Numbered from the stretch's first letter, positions 36,263 through 44,188 are shown. The stretch is DNA of 64,000 nucleotides from Pelotalea chapellei (GCF_018531195.1 NZ_JAHDYS010000009.1:1-64000), one strand, 5' to 3'. Numbers and translations are program-made. Notes: generated by a model not told the origin, from the sequence alone.

Positions 36263-36848
36263 CAGTAAAAAACAATTTGTCTAAATTACACCATTAGTAC
36301 TTCGCGGCCAGCTATTTTGGTGGAGGTTTCATCTCGCGACATCAAAGCACCCTCCTAGTGTAAATGGTAGCAGGCGGGGTTGTGATTGCATGGCCTAGAA
36401 TGCAGGAATAGTTAGCTCTTTCCTTTTTCAACTCATTCCCTTACAGCATCAATCTTATGATCGAGTGCAGTATCACAACCCCTTGTAAGTTGAACTTTGT
36501 CGTCAACAGATTCAAGCTCAATTATCAAATGGGCTTGATTATAATTGGGCCATGATCTCGTCCACTGAAAAATGCATTAGGAAGCATGGGCAATTGGAGG
36601 TTGTCCCCCAAAAAGGGGTACTGGGGATCTCAAAAACTCTCCACTTAAGGAGCGGTAAAAGATAGGGACTTGCGCCTTCAAGTCACCAATTACGCACAAC
36701 ACTTGATTAGTGGCGTTTATGCGCCACGGCCGTTCTGGCGCACCATAAAAAAATACCGCCTCTAGCAACAGAGGCGGTATTTTTTATACTAATGCTAAAC
36801 TAGTACCCTGGAGGCCCTTTACAGAAGCCTCCGGGGTGTTACGGACAA
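36263..36848. other. Intergenic region with a possible gene remnant
   Basis: Nearly 600 bases lie between two convergent cytochrome operons. No complete gene is supported. On the minus strand a 47-codon stretch (36576 down to stop 36433-36435) reads like protein, including HLIIELESVDDKVQLT and DTALDHKIDAVRE, but begins directly after an in-frame TAA with no start codon. It may be a decayed gene end. Terminator hairpins fill the right side. Confidence 0.4.
36748..36786. terminator. Bidirectional terminator between convergent operons
   Basis: Poly-A, the stem ataccgcctct/agaggcggtat around AGCAAC, then poly-T make it functional on both strands. A second hairpin (ccctggaggc/gcctccgggg) at about 36803-36838 directly follows the OmcA-family gene stop on the minus strand. 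Confidence 0.8.
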
Positions 36849-39194
36849 CTACTGGTTGGCTGTATCAAAAACAGTCTGACGTCCCTTCTCAAGGACAGCA
36901 GGAGTAAAGCCAAACTGTGCTGCATGGGCAGCAGTAGCGGAGTTAGAGTGGCAACTGGTACAAGCTGCTGCTGTCGCACCCTGCAGCGTATCATCAAGCT
37001 GGTTATCCCACGGAGCTGCGCCGGCATCAAGCGTAGTCGCTACTGCTTTGGTCGGATCAGGTATCCTCGAGAAGTTCGATGCGTGGCATGCGAGGCAGTC
37101 TTGCAACGCACGTGGGTAATGTGCAGAAGCGAAATTATGTGTTCTATCCGTATTAGCTGGATTAGTACCATAGGTTTTCGTTACTGCACCAGCACCCGGC
37201 CAATTTCCAAACAGCGCTGCCTCGGTCAAGGCAAAGGTGTAGATACCGTTGCTGCGATAGAATGCGATCGGCTTTGAGAAGCCTGGAGTTCCTGATGCGT
37301 GAACCGCATGCAGCATTGATTTGAAGCCATAGGTCTGGCCGACTTTACCGTCATAGGAATTAGCTGCGGTAACGCCATACGCAACACGGTTGTTCTGCTC
37401 GCTGGATGCTTCGTTGTGGCACATTACGCACAGTTCAACGCTGTCCACGCGGTTTCCACCATGCTGATACAGTGAACCGACATGGCACTTGAGGCACTTA
37501 TCCGTATCTGCAACCGGACGGCGTGCCGGAATTGCAGCGCCATCGGCAAGCTTGAAATCATAGATCGGCGATTTGGCGCGAACCAGAATTTTCCTGTTGT
37601 TGGCGGGAGCATAAACCAACATTGGTTTTCCCTGCAGACCAACGCGAGCATTGCCGGTAAGCGCTGCTTCCTTGTCAGTAAGCGTAATCGTGGTTGTGGC
37701 AACATTGCTGCTGCAGACAGTGTTGGGGGTAGCTCCAGTGAAAGTAAGAGCTGTATTAAGCGGCTGGCCGGGTGAGGTGGCGCCGTTATTTGCGTTGACC
37801 AGATCGTCACCCTGGAAGAACGCTTTCAGGATGCTGAAGTTCTGGGCTGAGACGGCAGGTTGCGCGCCGGAGGCGGTAACGGCTGCATAGGCGAATGCCG
37901 GTGCGGTTGTCGTAGCAGTTGCATTACACGGATTGACCGCTGTACCGGCGGGATATTCCGCTGTCCATTTAATGGCAAGGGTTTTGCCCGTCCTGGTTAC
38001 GCCGGTGATTTTCTGGACTACTTTCGCTCCCTCGGTAACCGAAATGTCTTCGCCGTTATACACCAGTCCGCTGCGCTCGGTGTACAATCCAGCAGCGTTG
38101 TGCATGGCGCCCATAGTTGCCGGAGCAGTAGCACCGTCATGGCAGGTAGCACAGGTTCCAACAGTAGAAGTATAATTCCTGTGGAAAGCTACCGCGCCAC
38201 CCACTTTGGTCCCGGTGAAACCGTCCCAGTTCTGGTGGCAGGTCATGCAGAAGTCATAAGTAATCGCCTGGGTGTTTACCGTGGTAAGCGGTGCGCCGGA
38301 CTTATGGCAGATGCTGCAGTTGTCCATGTAGGACGGGAACTTAATTGCATACTCAGCAACAGCGGCAGGGGTAGCAGCATTACTCATTGCCGTAAATTTT
38401 CCTGTCGGCATATTGCCCGACTGGTGGATGCCGTGAATCAGGGCCGGGAGACGCGGATAGGTGGTGTTTACTGCATCGTGACAAACAACGCAGGTCTTAC
38501 CGCCATAAGCAGGAGAACCGTAATGGAAACCGTTTCCTAATGTGCCGTGGCAGTCTTCGCAAGATTTTGAGCTAGCGCCAAAAAGGTCAGTTACCGGAGC
38601 GTTAGGGTAATCCACCAGCAACATGGCACCGTTGGTTCCGCTAATAGGCAGGTCTGACAAACGGAACATATAGCGTGAGTCTATTGCCGCCTTGGCAGCA
38701 CCACCGGTAATGGTGACTTTGTAATCGCCGCTTGCGGCGCCGGTAGTATCCAGGACGGGTGTTGTACCATCGTTGTCCGTGCCAGTAGCTGCAATGGGAT
38801 GGCGCTTCATGTCATCCTTGGCTAGGCGATACGCAAAAGGAGAAGAAGTCGCGTTTCTCTTGTAGAAATTGGTATAATTGGTGACGTTGGCGCCGTTACG
38901 CTTTACATTGAAGGTCATTACTAGGTCTGCCCCGACTACCGCGGGCGCAGTTTTAACAGTAACAACAAGGTCTCCAAAATTCGCCAGACCATGAGCAGCA
39001 TCAACGCTGGCGGCTTTGCCGTCTCCGTGGCATACACTGCATGATTCAACTGCTTTTGTTGCTACACCTTGGCCGTCAGCGCCAGGTGCGCCGGCTGCGC
39101 CGTCTTTGCCGTCTGAACAACCGCCCAGCATTAAAGCGGCTGTGGCAACGGAGGCTAATAATACTGTAAATCGTTTCATGTTTTTGCTTTGCAT
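36849..39194 (-). CDS. OmcA/MtrC-family decaheme c-type cytochrome lipoprotein
   Basis: The 781-residue precursor has lipobox LGGC followed by a collagen-like spacer (GKDGAAGAPGADGQG). Ten CxxCH sites fall in two groups with long beta-rich segments between them: CSVCH, CEDCH, CVVCH, CSICH, CMTCH and CATCH in the N-terminal half, then CLKCH, CVMCH, CLACH and CTSCH near the C terminus. This matches the alternating Greek-key and heme domains of cell-surface terminal reductases. ATG 39194 follows AGGGAGG. It is monocistronic; a candidate sigma-54 promoter lies about 150 bases upstream. Confidence 0.92.
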   Translation of the reverse strand: MQSKNMKRFTVLLASVATAALMLGGCSDGKDGAAGAPGADGQGVATKAVESCSVCHGDGKAASVDAAHGLANFGDLVVTVKTAPAVVGADLVMTFNVKRNGANVTNYTNFYKRNATSSPFAYRLAKDDMKRHPIAATGTDNDGTTPVLDTTGAASGDYKVTITGGAAKAAIDSRYMFRLSDLPISGTNGAMLLVDYPNAPVTDLFGASSKSCEDCHGTLGNGFHYGSPAYGGKTCVVCHDAVNTTYPRLPALIHGIHQSGNMPTGKFTAMSNAATPAAVAEYAIKFPSYMDNCSICHKSGAPLTTVNTQAITYDFCMTCHQNWDGFTGTKVGGAVAFHRNYTSTVGTCATCHDGATAPATMGAMHNAAGLYTERSGLVYNGEDISVTEGAKVVQKITGVTRTGKTLAIKWTAEYPAGTAVNPCNATATTTAPAFAYAAVTASGAQPAVSAQNFSILKAFFQGDDLVNANNGATSPGQPLNTALTFTGATPNTVCSSNVATTTITLTDKEAALTGNARVGLQGKPMLVYAPANNRKILVRAKSPIYDFKLADGAAIPARRPVADTDKCLKCHVGSLYQHGGNRVDSVELCVMCHNEASSEQNNRVAYGVTAANSYDGKVGQTYGFKSMLHAVHASGTPGFSKPIAFYRSNGIYTFALTEAALFGNWPGAGAVTKTYGTNPANTDRTHNFASAHYPRALQDCLACHASNFSRIPDPTKAVATTLDAGAAPWDNQLDDTLQGATAAACTSCHSNSATAAHAAQFGFTPAVLEKGRQTVFDTANQ

Positions 39195-39344
39195 GCGTTA
39201 CCTCCCTTTGTGGTTTGCTTCCAATAAACTAGAATCTACTAATTGCCATGTGTCTCTGATTTGTGCCGGTAACCTCCTTATCTCTTTGTTTGAGTTTGAT
39301 GCTTAAGCATCCGATTGTAGAAATTGACCAACATTTCCTTAGTC

Positions 39345-39360
39345 TGCATAACCTTTGCCA
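39345..39360 (-). promoter_or_regulatory. Candidate sigma-54 (-24/-12) promoter
   Basis: On the minus strand TGGCAAAGGTTATGCA keeps the essential GG-N10-GC spacing and differs from the TGGCACR-N4-TTGCW consensus at two positions. It lies about 150 bases before the OmcA-family start. Confidence 0.45.
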
Positions 39361-39449
39361 ATTCATTAAAAAAACAAGCAATGGTTTTGTCGATTTTTTT
39401 TACACACTATGCTTCATCACAAATTTAATGATTTGCGGCCTCCAGTGAG

Positions 39450-39497
39450 AAAAAATCTAATCTGAACGCAAGGTTTACAAAGAATCAGATTATTTTT
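39450..39497. terminator. Hairpin with T runs on both sides
   Basis: The arms taatctga (39458-39465) and tcagatta (39485-39492) are flanked by A-rich sequence on the left and TTTTT on the right, so it can terminate in either direction. It may insulate the two divergent promoters. Confidence 0.5.
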
Positions 39498-39555
39498 GAT
39501 GTCGAAGCGTTGCCGTCTTTTCACCGGTACAGAACAAGCTATTTGACTTGGGTGG

Positions 39556-39585
39556 TTGACAAAACACGTCACGAATCACTATCAT
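39556..39585 (+). promoter_or_regulatory. Sigma-70-type promoter of fmdB
   Basis: TTGACA, an 18-base spacer, then TATCAT, 39 bases before the start codon. Confidence 0.55.
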
Positions 39586-39624
39586 TCAAGTACATAATCA
39601 ATAGTCTTGGGAGGAAATTACGTC

Positions 39625-39861
39625 ATGCCGATGTACGAATACCGTTGTTCAGCATGTGATCATCAATTTGAGGTTCGCCAGAAATTTTCGGACGAACCTG
39701 TCAGCGAATGCCCTGAATGCAATGGCAAAGTCGAAAAAATGATCTCATCCACCGCTTTCAGTCTTAAGGGAGATGGCTGGTTCAATACCGGTTACTGCCC
39801 CAAGACAGAGGCTCCCAAGCCAGCCGGTTGCGCTGGCGGCGGCTGTTGTGCTGCTTCGTGA
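39625..39861 (+). CDS. FmdB-family zinc-ribbon protein
   Basis: The 78-residue protein begins MPMYEYRCSACDHQFE and has two CxxC pairs (CSAC, CPEC) as in the FmdB regulatory-protein family, with a Gly/Cys-rich tail (CAGGGCCAAS). The start at 39625 follows GGAGG by 9 bases; the frame runs six codons further up. FmdB proteins are small zinc ribbons of uncertain, possibly regulatory, function. Transcription from the riboswitch downstream on the other strand would be antisense to it. Confidence 0.87.
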   Translation: MPMYEYRCSACDHQFEVRQKFSDEPVSECPECNGKVEKMISSTAFSLKGDGWFNTGYCPKTEAPKPAGCAGGGCCAAS

Positions 39862-39880
39862 TGTAAAAGAACAAAAAAAA

Positions 39881-39922
39881 CAAAAAACGCCCTTCTTGAA
39901 AAATGCAAAGAAGGGCGTTTTT
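39881..39922. terminator. Terminator between fmdB and the riboswitch
   Basis: The arms acgcccttctt and aagaagggcgt have poly-A before and TTTTTG after, and are effective in both directions. On the minus strand the tail TTTTTTGTTTTTTTT follows. It ends fmdB and also sits directly behind the GEMM aptamer, where its first arm can pair with the aptamer closing strand (agggcg with cgccct). Confidence 0.85.
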
Positions 39923-39933
39923 GTTTGTGCGCC

Positions 39934-40014
39934 CTCTTGTCGGCGGCCCAGCCATCCCTTGGGGGATCTGTTGGCTTTGCGTCCCCGGATTGCTCCGGGT
40001 TTGCTTTTTTCAGA
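39934..40014 (-). ncRNA. GEMM-I cyclic-dinucleotide riboswitch (cGAMP-type signature)
   Basis: On the minus strand the sequence contains GCAAACCCGGAGCAATCCGG followed by GGACGCAAAGCC and later GGATGGCTGGGCCGCC. These are the GEMM-I aptamer hallmarks: the first helix capped by a GCAA tetraloop, the tetraloop receptor, and the second helix. The base just before GCAAACC, equal to position 20 of Vc2, is A; Geobacter GEMM-I RNAs with A at this site prefer cGAMP. A terminator follows at 39922-39881. The nearest gene in this orientation is the OmcA-family cytochrome, beyond antisense fmdB. Confidence 0.85.
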
Positions 40015-40132
40015 GAGGAAAAATTGTGAGGGAAATGTAAACATTTCTACAGGCGGTGTCAAACAGAATGTTTTATAAAATAATTAGTATTTACTTATGT
40101 TTATTGTGTTTGCACTCCAAGAATCCAGCTCG

Positions 40133-40290
40133 TTCACCACAGAGGCACAGAGACACGGAGGATAGACAAAATCGAGCGAAAACAAAAAACTTAGGTTTCA
40201 AGGTTTAACCCGAAAAGTTTGTTTTTGGGGCCTTACCTCTAAAGATTGGTTGCTCTTTTACCCGTTTCTCTCCGTGTCTCCGTGGTGGAC
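40133..40290. repeat. MITE-like element 1 (CACCACAGAG family)
   Basis: The left end ttcaccacagaggcacagag and the right end, reverse complement gtccaccacggagacacgga, form imperfect terminal inverted repeats about 25 bases long. The 110-base interior is non-coding and unlike the other two copies. With the riboswitch, terminator and leader it accounts for most of the 590-base gap before folD. Confidence 0.65.
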
Positions 40291-40341
40291 TAAAAGGGGT
40301 GTTGATTTCTTGGTTGCTCCGTTGCTCCGTGTTATTCCATC

Positions 40342-40399
40342 TGTAAAGGTTTTGATCCGCATGGACGGTATGGACTGTTTCGCGTAAACAGCCTTTACA
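40342..40399 (+). promoter_or_regulatory. Structured leader of folD (three-way junction candidate)
   Basis: The arms tgtaaagg (40342-40349) and cctttaca (40392-40399) enclose a weak ccg/cgg helix and a hairpin ctgttt-cgcgt-aaacag that abuts the closing stem. It ends 55 bases before the folD start. I do not recognise a known riboswitch class; the conserved ZTP and THF motifs are absent. Confidence 0.35.
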
Positions 40400-40454
40400 A
40401 AGCAGAGGCCGGGACAGTACTATGTGCGGAATTTATAAAGTAAGGAGAAATAGC

Positions 40455-41300
40455 ATGGCAAAGGTAATCGATGGCAAGGCTATTGCCGCAAAGATCCGTA
40501 CCGAGATTTCAGCAGGCGTTCAGGAACTGAAGCAGAAGGGGATAACCCCTGGCTTGGCAGTGGTGCTGGTAGGAGAAGATCCAGCCAGTCGCGTGTATGT
40601 AAGCATGAAGGAAAAAGCCTGCCACGAGGCCGGCATCTTCTCCGACGAATACAAGCTGTCTGCCGACACCAGCGAAGCTGATCTCCTGGCCCTGGTGGAC
40701 AAGCTGAATAACGATCCCAAAATTCACGGTATTCTTGTGCAGTTGCCGCTCCCTCCCCAGATTGATACCGAAAAAGTGTTGGAAGCGATTTCTCCTTTAA
40801 AGGATGCCGATGGTTTTCATCCCTACAATGTTGGCCGCCTGTCCGTTGGAAAGCCGCTCTTTCAGCCCTGCACTCCCTATGGTGTCATGATCATGCTGCA
40901 AGAAGAGGGTGTGGATTTGAATGGCAAAGAGGTCGTGGTCATCGGCCGTTCCAACATTGTGGGTAAGCCTGTTGCAATGATGTGTCTGGCTCAGAATGCA
41001 ACAGTAACGGTATGTCATTCCCGTACCCGTGATCTGGCCGATGTCGTGCGTCGTGCGGATGTGGTCATTGCTGCCGTCGGTCGCCCGGAGATGGTCAAGG
41101 GAGATTGGATCAAGGAAGGTGCGGTGGTAATCGACGTTGGCGTGAATCGCGTTGGAGAAAAGAAGCTGGTGGGCGATGTGGACTATGCCGCTGCCAGTGA
41201 GCGGGCCTCGGCAATCACACCTGTTCCCGGCGGAGTGGGCCCCATGACGATTACCATGCTGCTGTACAACACACTGGAATCTGCTCGCCGGACAGCATAA
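40455..41300 (+). CDS. folD: FolD methylene-THF dehydrogenase/cyclohydrolase
   Basis: This 281-residue bifunctional enzyme interconverts methylene-, methenyl- and formyl-tetrahydrofolate with NADP. Signatures are [34 protein letters not shown] (nucleotide binding) and [15 protein letters not shown]. The ATG at 40455 follows AAGGAG; the frame is open 11 codons upstream. It precedes the metV-like and metF genes, giving a one-carbon methyl-branch cluster, though repeats separate them. Confidence 0.96.
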   Translation: MAKVIDGKAIAAKIRTEISAGVQELKQKGITPGLAVVLVGEDPASRVYVSMKEKACHEAGIFSDEYKLSADTSEADLLALVDKLNNDPKIHGILVQLPLPPQIDTEKVLEAISPLKDADGFHPYNVGRLSVGKPLFQPCTPYGVMIMLQEEGVDLNGKEVVVIGRSNIVGKPVAMMCLAQNATVTVCHSRTRDLADVVRRADVVIAAVGRPEMVKGDWIKEGAVVIDVGVNRVGEKKLVGDVDYAAASERASAITPVPGGVGPMTITMLLYNTLESARRTA

Positions 41301-41308
41301 ATAGATTG

Positions 41309-41486
41309 TTCACCACAGAGTCACAGAGGACACTGAGGCAAACCACAGAGGAATCAGATTCATTCCGCTTATCTTTCTATTGGTATCATCTTTTCCAACA
41401 AGAACGAATGACCGAGCAGGGGAAATGAGATCTATCCGGAAATACTTTTTTGCAGCTCTCTGTGTTCTCTGTGACTCTGTGGTAGA
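41309..41486. repeat. MITE-like element 2 (CACCACAGAG family)
   Basis: The left end ttcaccacagagtcacagag and the mirrored right end ctctgtgactctgtggtag are terminal inverted repeats. The 178-bp element fills the entire folD-metV gap and its right end stops 22 bases before the metV-like start. Confidence 0.72.
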
Positions 41487-41507
41487 AGGTATGTCTAAAG
41501 GAACGCC

Positions 41508-42155
41508 ATGATCGTCTCCACCCAAAAGCCACTTGAAAATATCATATCCGCACTTGATGGTGGCAGTCGCGTCTTTATCATCGGCTGCGCCAAGTGTGCC
41601 ACGGTCTGTAAATCGGGTGGGGAGGAGGAAGTTTTCCGCATGCAGGAAGCGCTGGCAGAGGCGGGCAAAGAAATCACCGGCACCATCGTGATTGACGAAA
41701 CCTGTCATATGCTGCGCACCTCACGCGACTTGCGTTCTCGTCAGGAACAGGTCAACCAGGCGGATTTTCTGCTGGTCCTTTCCTGTGGAGCAGGCATTCA
41801 GTCTGTCGCCGAGGCATCTGACACAAAAGTCGTCGCCGGCACTGACTCGAAATTCCTCGGCAACATCCGTCGCTTCGGTCAGTTTGAACAGCGCTGTTCC
41901 CTGTGCGGAGACTGCCGCCTCAATGAGACCGGCGGGGTCTGTCCGGTGACGGTCTGTGCCAAGGGGCTCTTGAACGGCCCGTGTGGTGGTATGGTGGATG
42001 GGGCCTGCGAAGTGAATGGGGACAGTCCCTGCGCATGGGTCACCATTTACGAGCGACTTGAGCGCCAGGAACGTGTAGAACAGCTGCATGGCACCACTCC
42101 GGCCAGAGATTTTATTCATGAAGCCACTCCCGGCAGCCTTAAATTAGGTAGATAA
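41508..42155 (+). CDS. MetV-like methylenetetrahydrofolate reductase C-terminal domain protein
   Basis: The 215-residue protein has the Cys-rich zinc/iron-sulfur-type MTHFR_C domain: GCAKCATVCKSGG at the N terminus and a C-terminal CSLCGDCRLNETGGVCPVTVC plus KGLLNGPCGG. Acetogens and related anaerobes use MetV with MetF as a ferredoxin- or NADH-linked methylene-THF reductase. It is followed 9 bases later by metF, which supports a MetVF complex. Confidence 0.88.
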   Translation: MIVSTQKPLENIISALDGGSRVFIIGCAKCATVCKSGGEEEVFRMQEALAEAGKEITGTIVIDETCHMLRTSRDLRSRQEQVNQADFLLVLSCGAGIQSVAEASDTKVVAGTDSKFLGNIRRFGQFEQRCSLCGDCRLNETGGVCPVTVCAKGLLNGPCGGMVDGACEVNGDSPCAWVTIYERLERQERVEQLHGTTPARDFIHEATPGSLKLGR

Positions 42156-42164
42156 CGGAAAATT

Positions 42165-43040
42165 ATGCCCTCGCTTCTTGCCCGCAAGCTTGCTGCCCAT
42201 GAATTCGTCATTACCGCTGAAGTAGCCCCGCCACGGGGCTGTGATCTGACCCCCTTTCTGCACTCTGCCGCATACCTGGCTCCGTATGCTGATGCGGTCA
42301 ATGTTACTGACAATCAGGGTGCCAACATGCGTATGTCGCCGCTCAGTGCTGCGGCAGCACTGGTGCGCGAGGGAATCGAGCCGATCATGCAACTGACCTG
42401 CCGCGACCGCAATCGCCTGGCACTGCAAAGCGATCTGCTGGGGGCGGCCGCACTGGGCGTGCATAACATCCTGGCTTTGACTGGTGATGGCATCGGCTGT
42501 GGCGATCACCGCCAGGGTCGTTCTGTATTCGACCTGGATTCAGTACAACTGCTTCAGACAATAACAGCGATGAATGCGGGTTGCGACATGAATGGTGCAC
42601 CGCTTGCCGGAGCCACATCCTTTTTTGCGGGTGCCGCTGCCGCGCCGGAGGTCGAGCCTTTTGGAGTCACACTTCCCAAGCTGGGCAAGAAAGTGGCCAG
42701 CGGAGCTCGATACTTTCAGACCCAGGCTGTGTTCAACCCTGAGAAGCTGTCTGCCTTCTGTGATGCCGTCACTCCGTCGGGTGTGCAGGTCATCGCAGGT
42801 ATCCTGGTGCTTAAATCTGCTAAAATGGCGGAATTTATCAACCAGCATATTCCTGGATTGAGAATCCCCCTGACGGTCATTGAGCGCCTGCGAGCAGCAG
42901 CAGATCCGGCGACCGAGGGAATCGAGATTGCTGTTGAAATGGCGCTGCACAGCCGTACTGTCTGCAGCGGCATCCACATCATGTCCATGGGACGTGACGA
43001 AGTGGTCCCATGCATAGCTGCTGTAGTGCGAAGTCTCTGA
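42165..43040 (+). CDS. metF: MetF methylenetetrahydrofolate reductase
   Basis: The 291-residue flavoprotein reduces methylene-THF to methyl-THF for methionine synthesis or the methyl branch. It has the TIM-barrel start FVITAEVAPPRGCDLTPF, NVTDNQGAN, MQLTCRDRNR and ALTGDG, all typical of MTHFR. Size equals E. coli MetF (296). It is directly after the MetV-like gene. Confidence 0.93.
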   Translation: MPSLLARKLAAHEFVITAEVAPPRGCDLTPFLHSAAYLAPYADAVNVTDNQGANMRMSPLSAAAALVREGIEPIMQLTCRDRNRLALQSDLLGAAALGVHNILALTGDGIGCGDHRQGRSVFDLDSVQLLQTITAMNAGCDMNGAPLAGATSFFAGAAAAPEVEPFGVTLPKLGKKVASGARYFQTQAVFNPEKLSAFCDAVTPSGVQVIAGILVLKSAKMAEFINQHIPGLRIPLTVIERLRAAADPATEGIEIAVEMALHSRTVCSGIHIMSMGRDEVVPCIAAVVRSL

Positions 43041-43044
43041 AAAA

Positions 43045-43209
43045 TTTTCACCACAGAGTCACAGAGAGCACAGAGAAGGACAGGAGTTTATTTATGACTG
43101 ATTCAGCAATCGCTATCCGCCTGAAGAGTCGTGAGGGAATCATTTTAAGAGGATTACTGCTTATTTGAAAATCAGTTTAGTTTTACCTCTGTGACTCTGT
43201 GGTGAGATT
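43045..43209. repeat. MITE-like element 3 (CACCACAGAG family)
   Basis: The left end ttttcaccacagagtcacag and right end ctctgtgactctgtggtgag are near-perfect terminal inverted repeats. The 165-bp element starts 4 bases after the metF stop and ends 44 bases before galU. The interior differs from elements 1 and 2. Confidence 0.72.
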
Positions 43210-43253
43210 TTGTAGTGAAAATGGTTTTTCAGATACAAACGGAGGATTTCTGT

Positions 43254-44117
43254 ATGAAAATTAAAAAAGCCGTCTTCCCGGTTGCCGGGCTTGGCACCCG
43301 CTTTCTCCCTGCTACCAAGGCTTCGCCCAAGGAGATGCTGCCGCTGATCGACAAGCCGCTCGTTCAGTATGTGGTGGAGGAGGCGGTTGCATCTGGAATC
43401 GAGCAGATCCTGTTCGTCACCGGCCGCGGCAAGCGAGCAATCGAGGATCATTTCGATATCTCCGTGGAGCTGGAAGCTCATCTTTATGACAAGGGCAAGG
43501 ACCAGGAACTTAGCCGTGTGCGGGAAATTGCCGAAATGGTCGAGATGTTCTATGTGCGTCAGCGCCAGGCGCTCGGGCTTGGACATGCGATCCTGTGTGC
43601 CAAGGATTTTATCGGCAATGAGCCCTTTGCCGTCCTGCTCGGTGATGACATCATTGACAGCGAACGCCCCTGTCTGCGGCAATTGCTGGATGTATTCCAG
43701 GTTCATGGACAATCAGTGCTGGCCCTTGAAAAAGTGCCGATGGAAAACATCTCCTCCTACGGCTGCGTACGGGCTGAAAAGGTTTCCGAGCGGGTCTTTG
43801 ATGTGAAGGACATGGTGGAAAAACCCAAGCGGGAGGAAGCGCCCTCGGACATGGCTATCATCGGGCGCTACGTGCTGACGCCGCGCATCTTTGAAATACT
43901 GGAGCAGCAGGAACCGGGCAAAGGGGGGGAAATTCAGCTCACCGACGCAATTCTGAAGCTTTCCAGGGAAGAGAAGGTCTATGGCTGTCTGTTTGAGGGG
44001 CTGCGCCATGACTGCGGCGACAAGCTCGGCTTTTTGAAGGCCACGGTCGACATGGCTCTGAAGCGGGACGAATTTCGTTCGGAGTTCGAGGCATACCTTC
44101 GACAGCGTTTGGGGTGA
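43254..44117 (+). CDS. galU: GalU UTP-glucose-1-phosphate uridylyltransferase
   Basis: The 287-residue enzyme makes UDP-glucose. The N terminus has KAVFPVAGLGTRFLPATKA (nucleotide loop), then SPKEMLPLIDKPLVQYVVEEA, and later the LLGDDIID metal site and a VEKPK motif. The start at 43254 follows ACGGAGG by 8 bases; 13 upstream codons are in frame but overlap the repeat region. Single gene with a terminator 18 bases after. Confidence 0.95.
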   Translation: MKIKKAVFPVAGLGTRFLPATKASPKEMLPLIDKPLVQYVVEEAVASGIEQILFVTGRGKRAIEDHFDISVELEAHLYDKGKDQELSRVREIAEMVEMFYVRQRQALGLGHAILCAKDFIGNEPFAVLLGDDIIDSERPCLRQLLDVFQVHGQSVLALEKVPMENISSYGCVRAEKVSERVFDVKDMVEKPKREEAPSDMAIIGRYVLTPRIFEILEQQEPGKGGEIQLTDAILKLSREEKVYGCLFEGLRHDCGDKLGFLKATVDMALKRDEFRSEFEAYLRQRLG

Positions 44118-44134
44118 TTAACACATCGAAATAT

Positions 44135-44171
44135 AAAAAAAGGCGGACCTTGATGAGGGTCCGCCTTTTTT
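44135..44171. terminator. Bidirectional terminator between galU and the TIGR04073 gene
   Basis: The stem aaaaggcggacc/ggtccgcctttt around TTGATGAGG has A runs before and T runs after. Confidence 0.88.
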
Positions 44172-44188
44172 GTAAGTGCAGGGTCAGC

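Larger units (their letters stand above)
39195..39624. other. Divergent control region between the OmcA-family gene and fmdB
   Basis: This 430-base AT-rich gap holds the candidate sigma-54 site (39345-39360, minus), a central bidirectional hairpin (39450-39497) and the fmdB promoter (39556-39585). On the minus strand a second AAGGAGG-like sequence lies about 90 bases before the OmcA-family start but has no ORF behind it. Confidence 0.6.

Noticed and set aside
36577-36768. 63-codon minus-strand ORF beginning with TTG
   Set aside because: Starts inside a terminator hairpin and lacks a ribosome site.
37860-38540. 226-codon plus-strand ORF opposite the OmcA-family gene
   Set aside because: Antisense to a decaheme cytochrome with ten CxxCH motifs.
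39745-40062. 105-codon minus-strand ORF over fmdB end, terminator and riboswitch
   Set aside because: It translates structured RNA elements and part of fmdB antisense; no protein signature.
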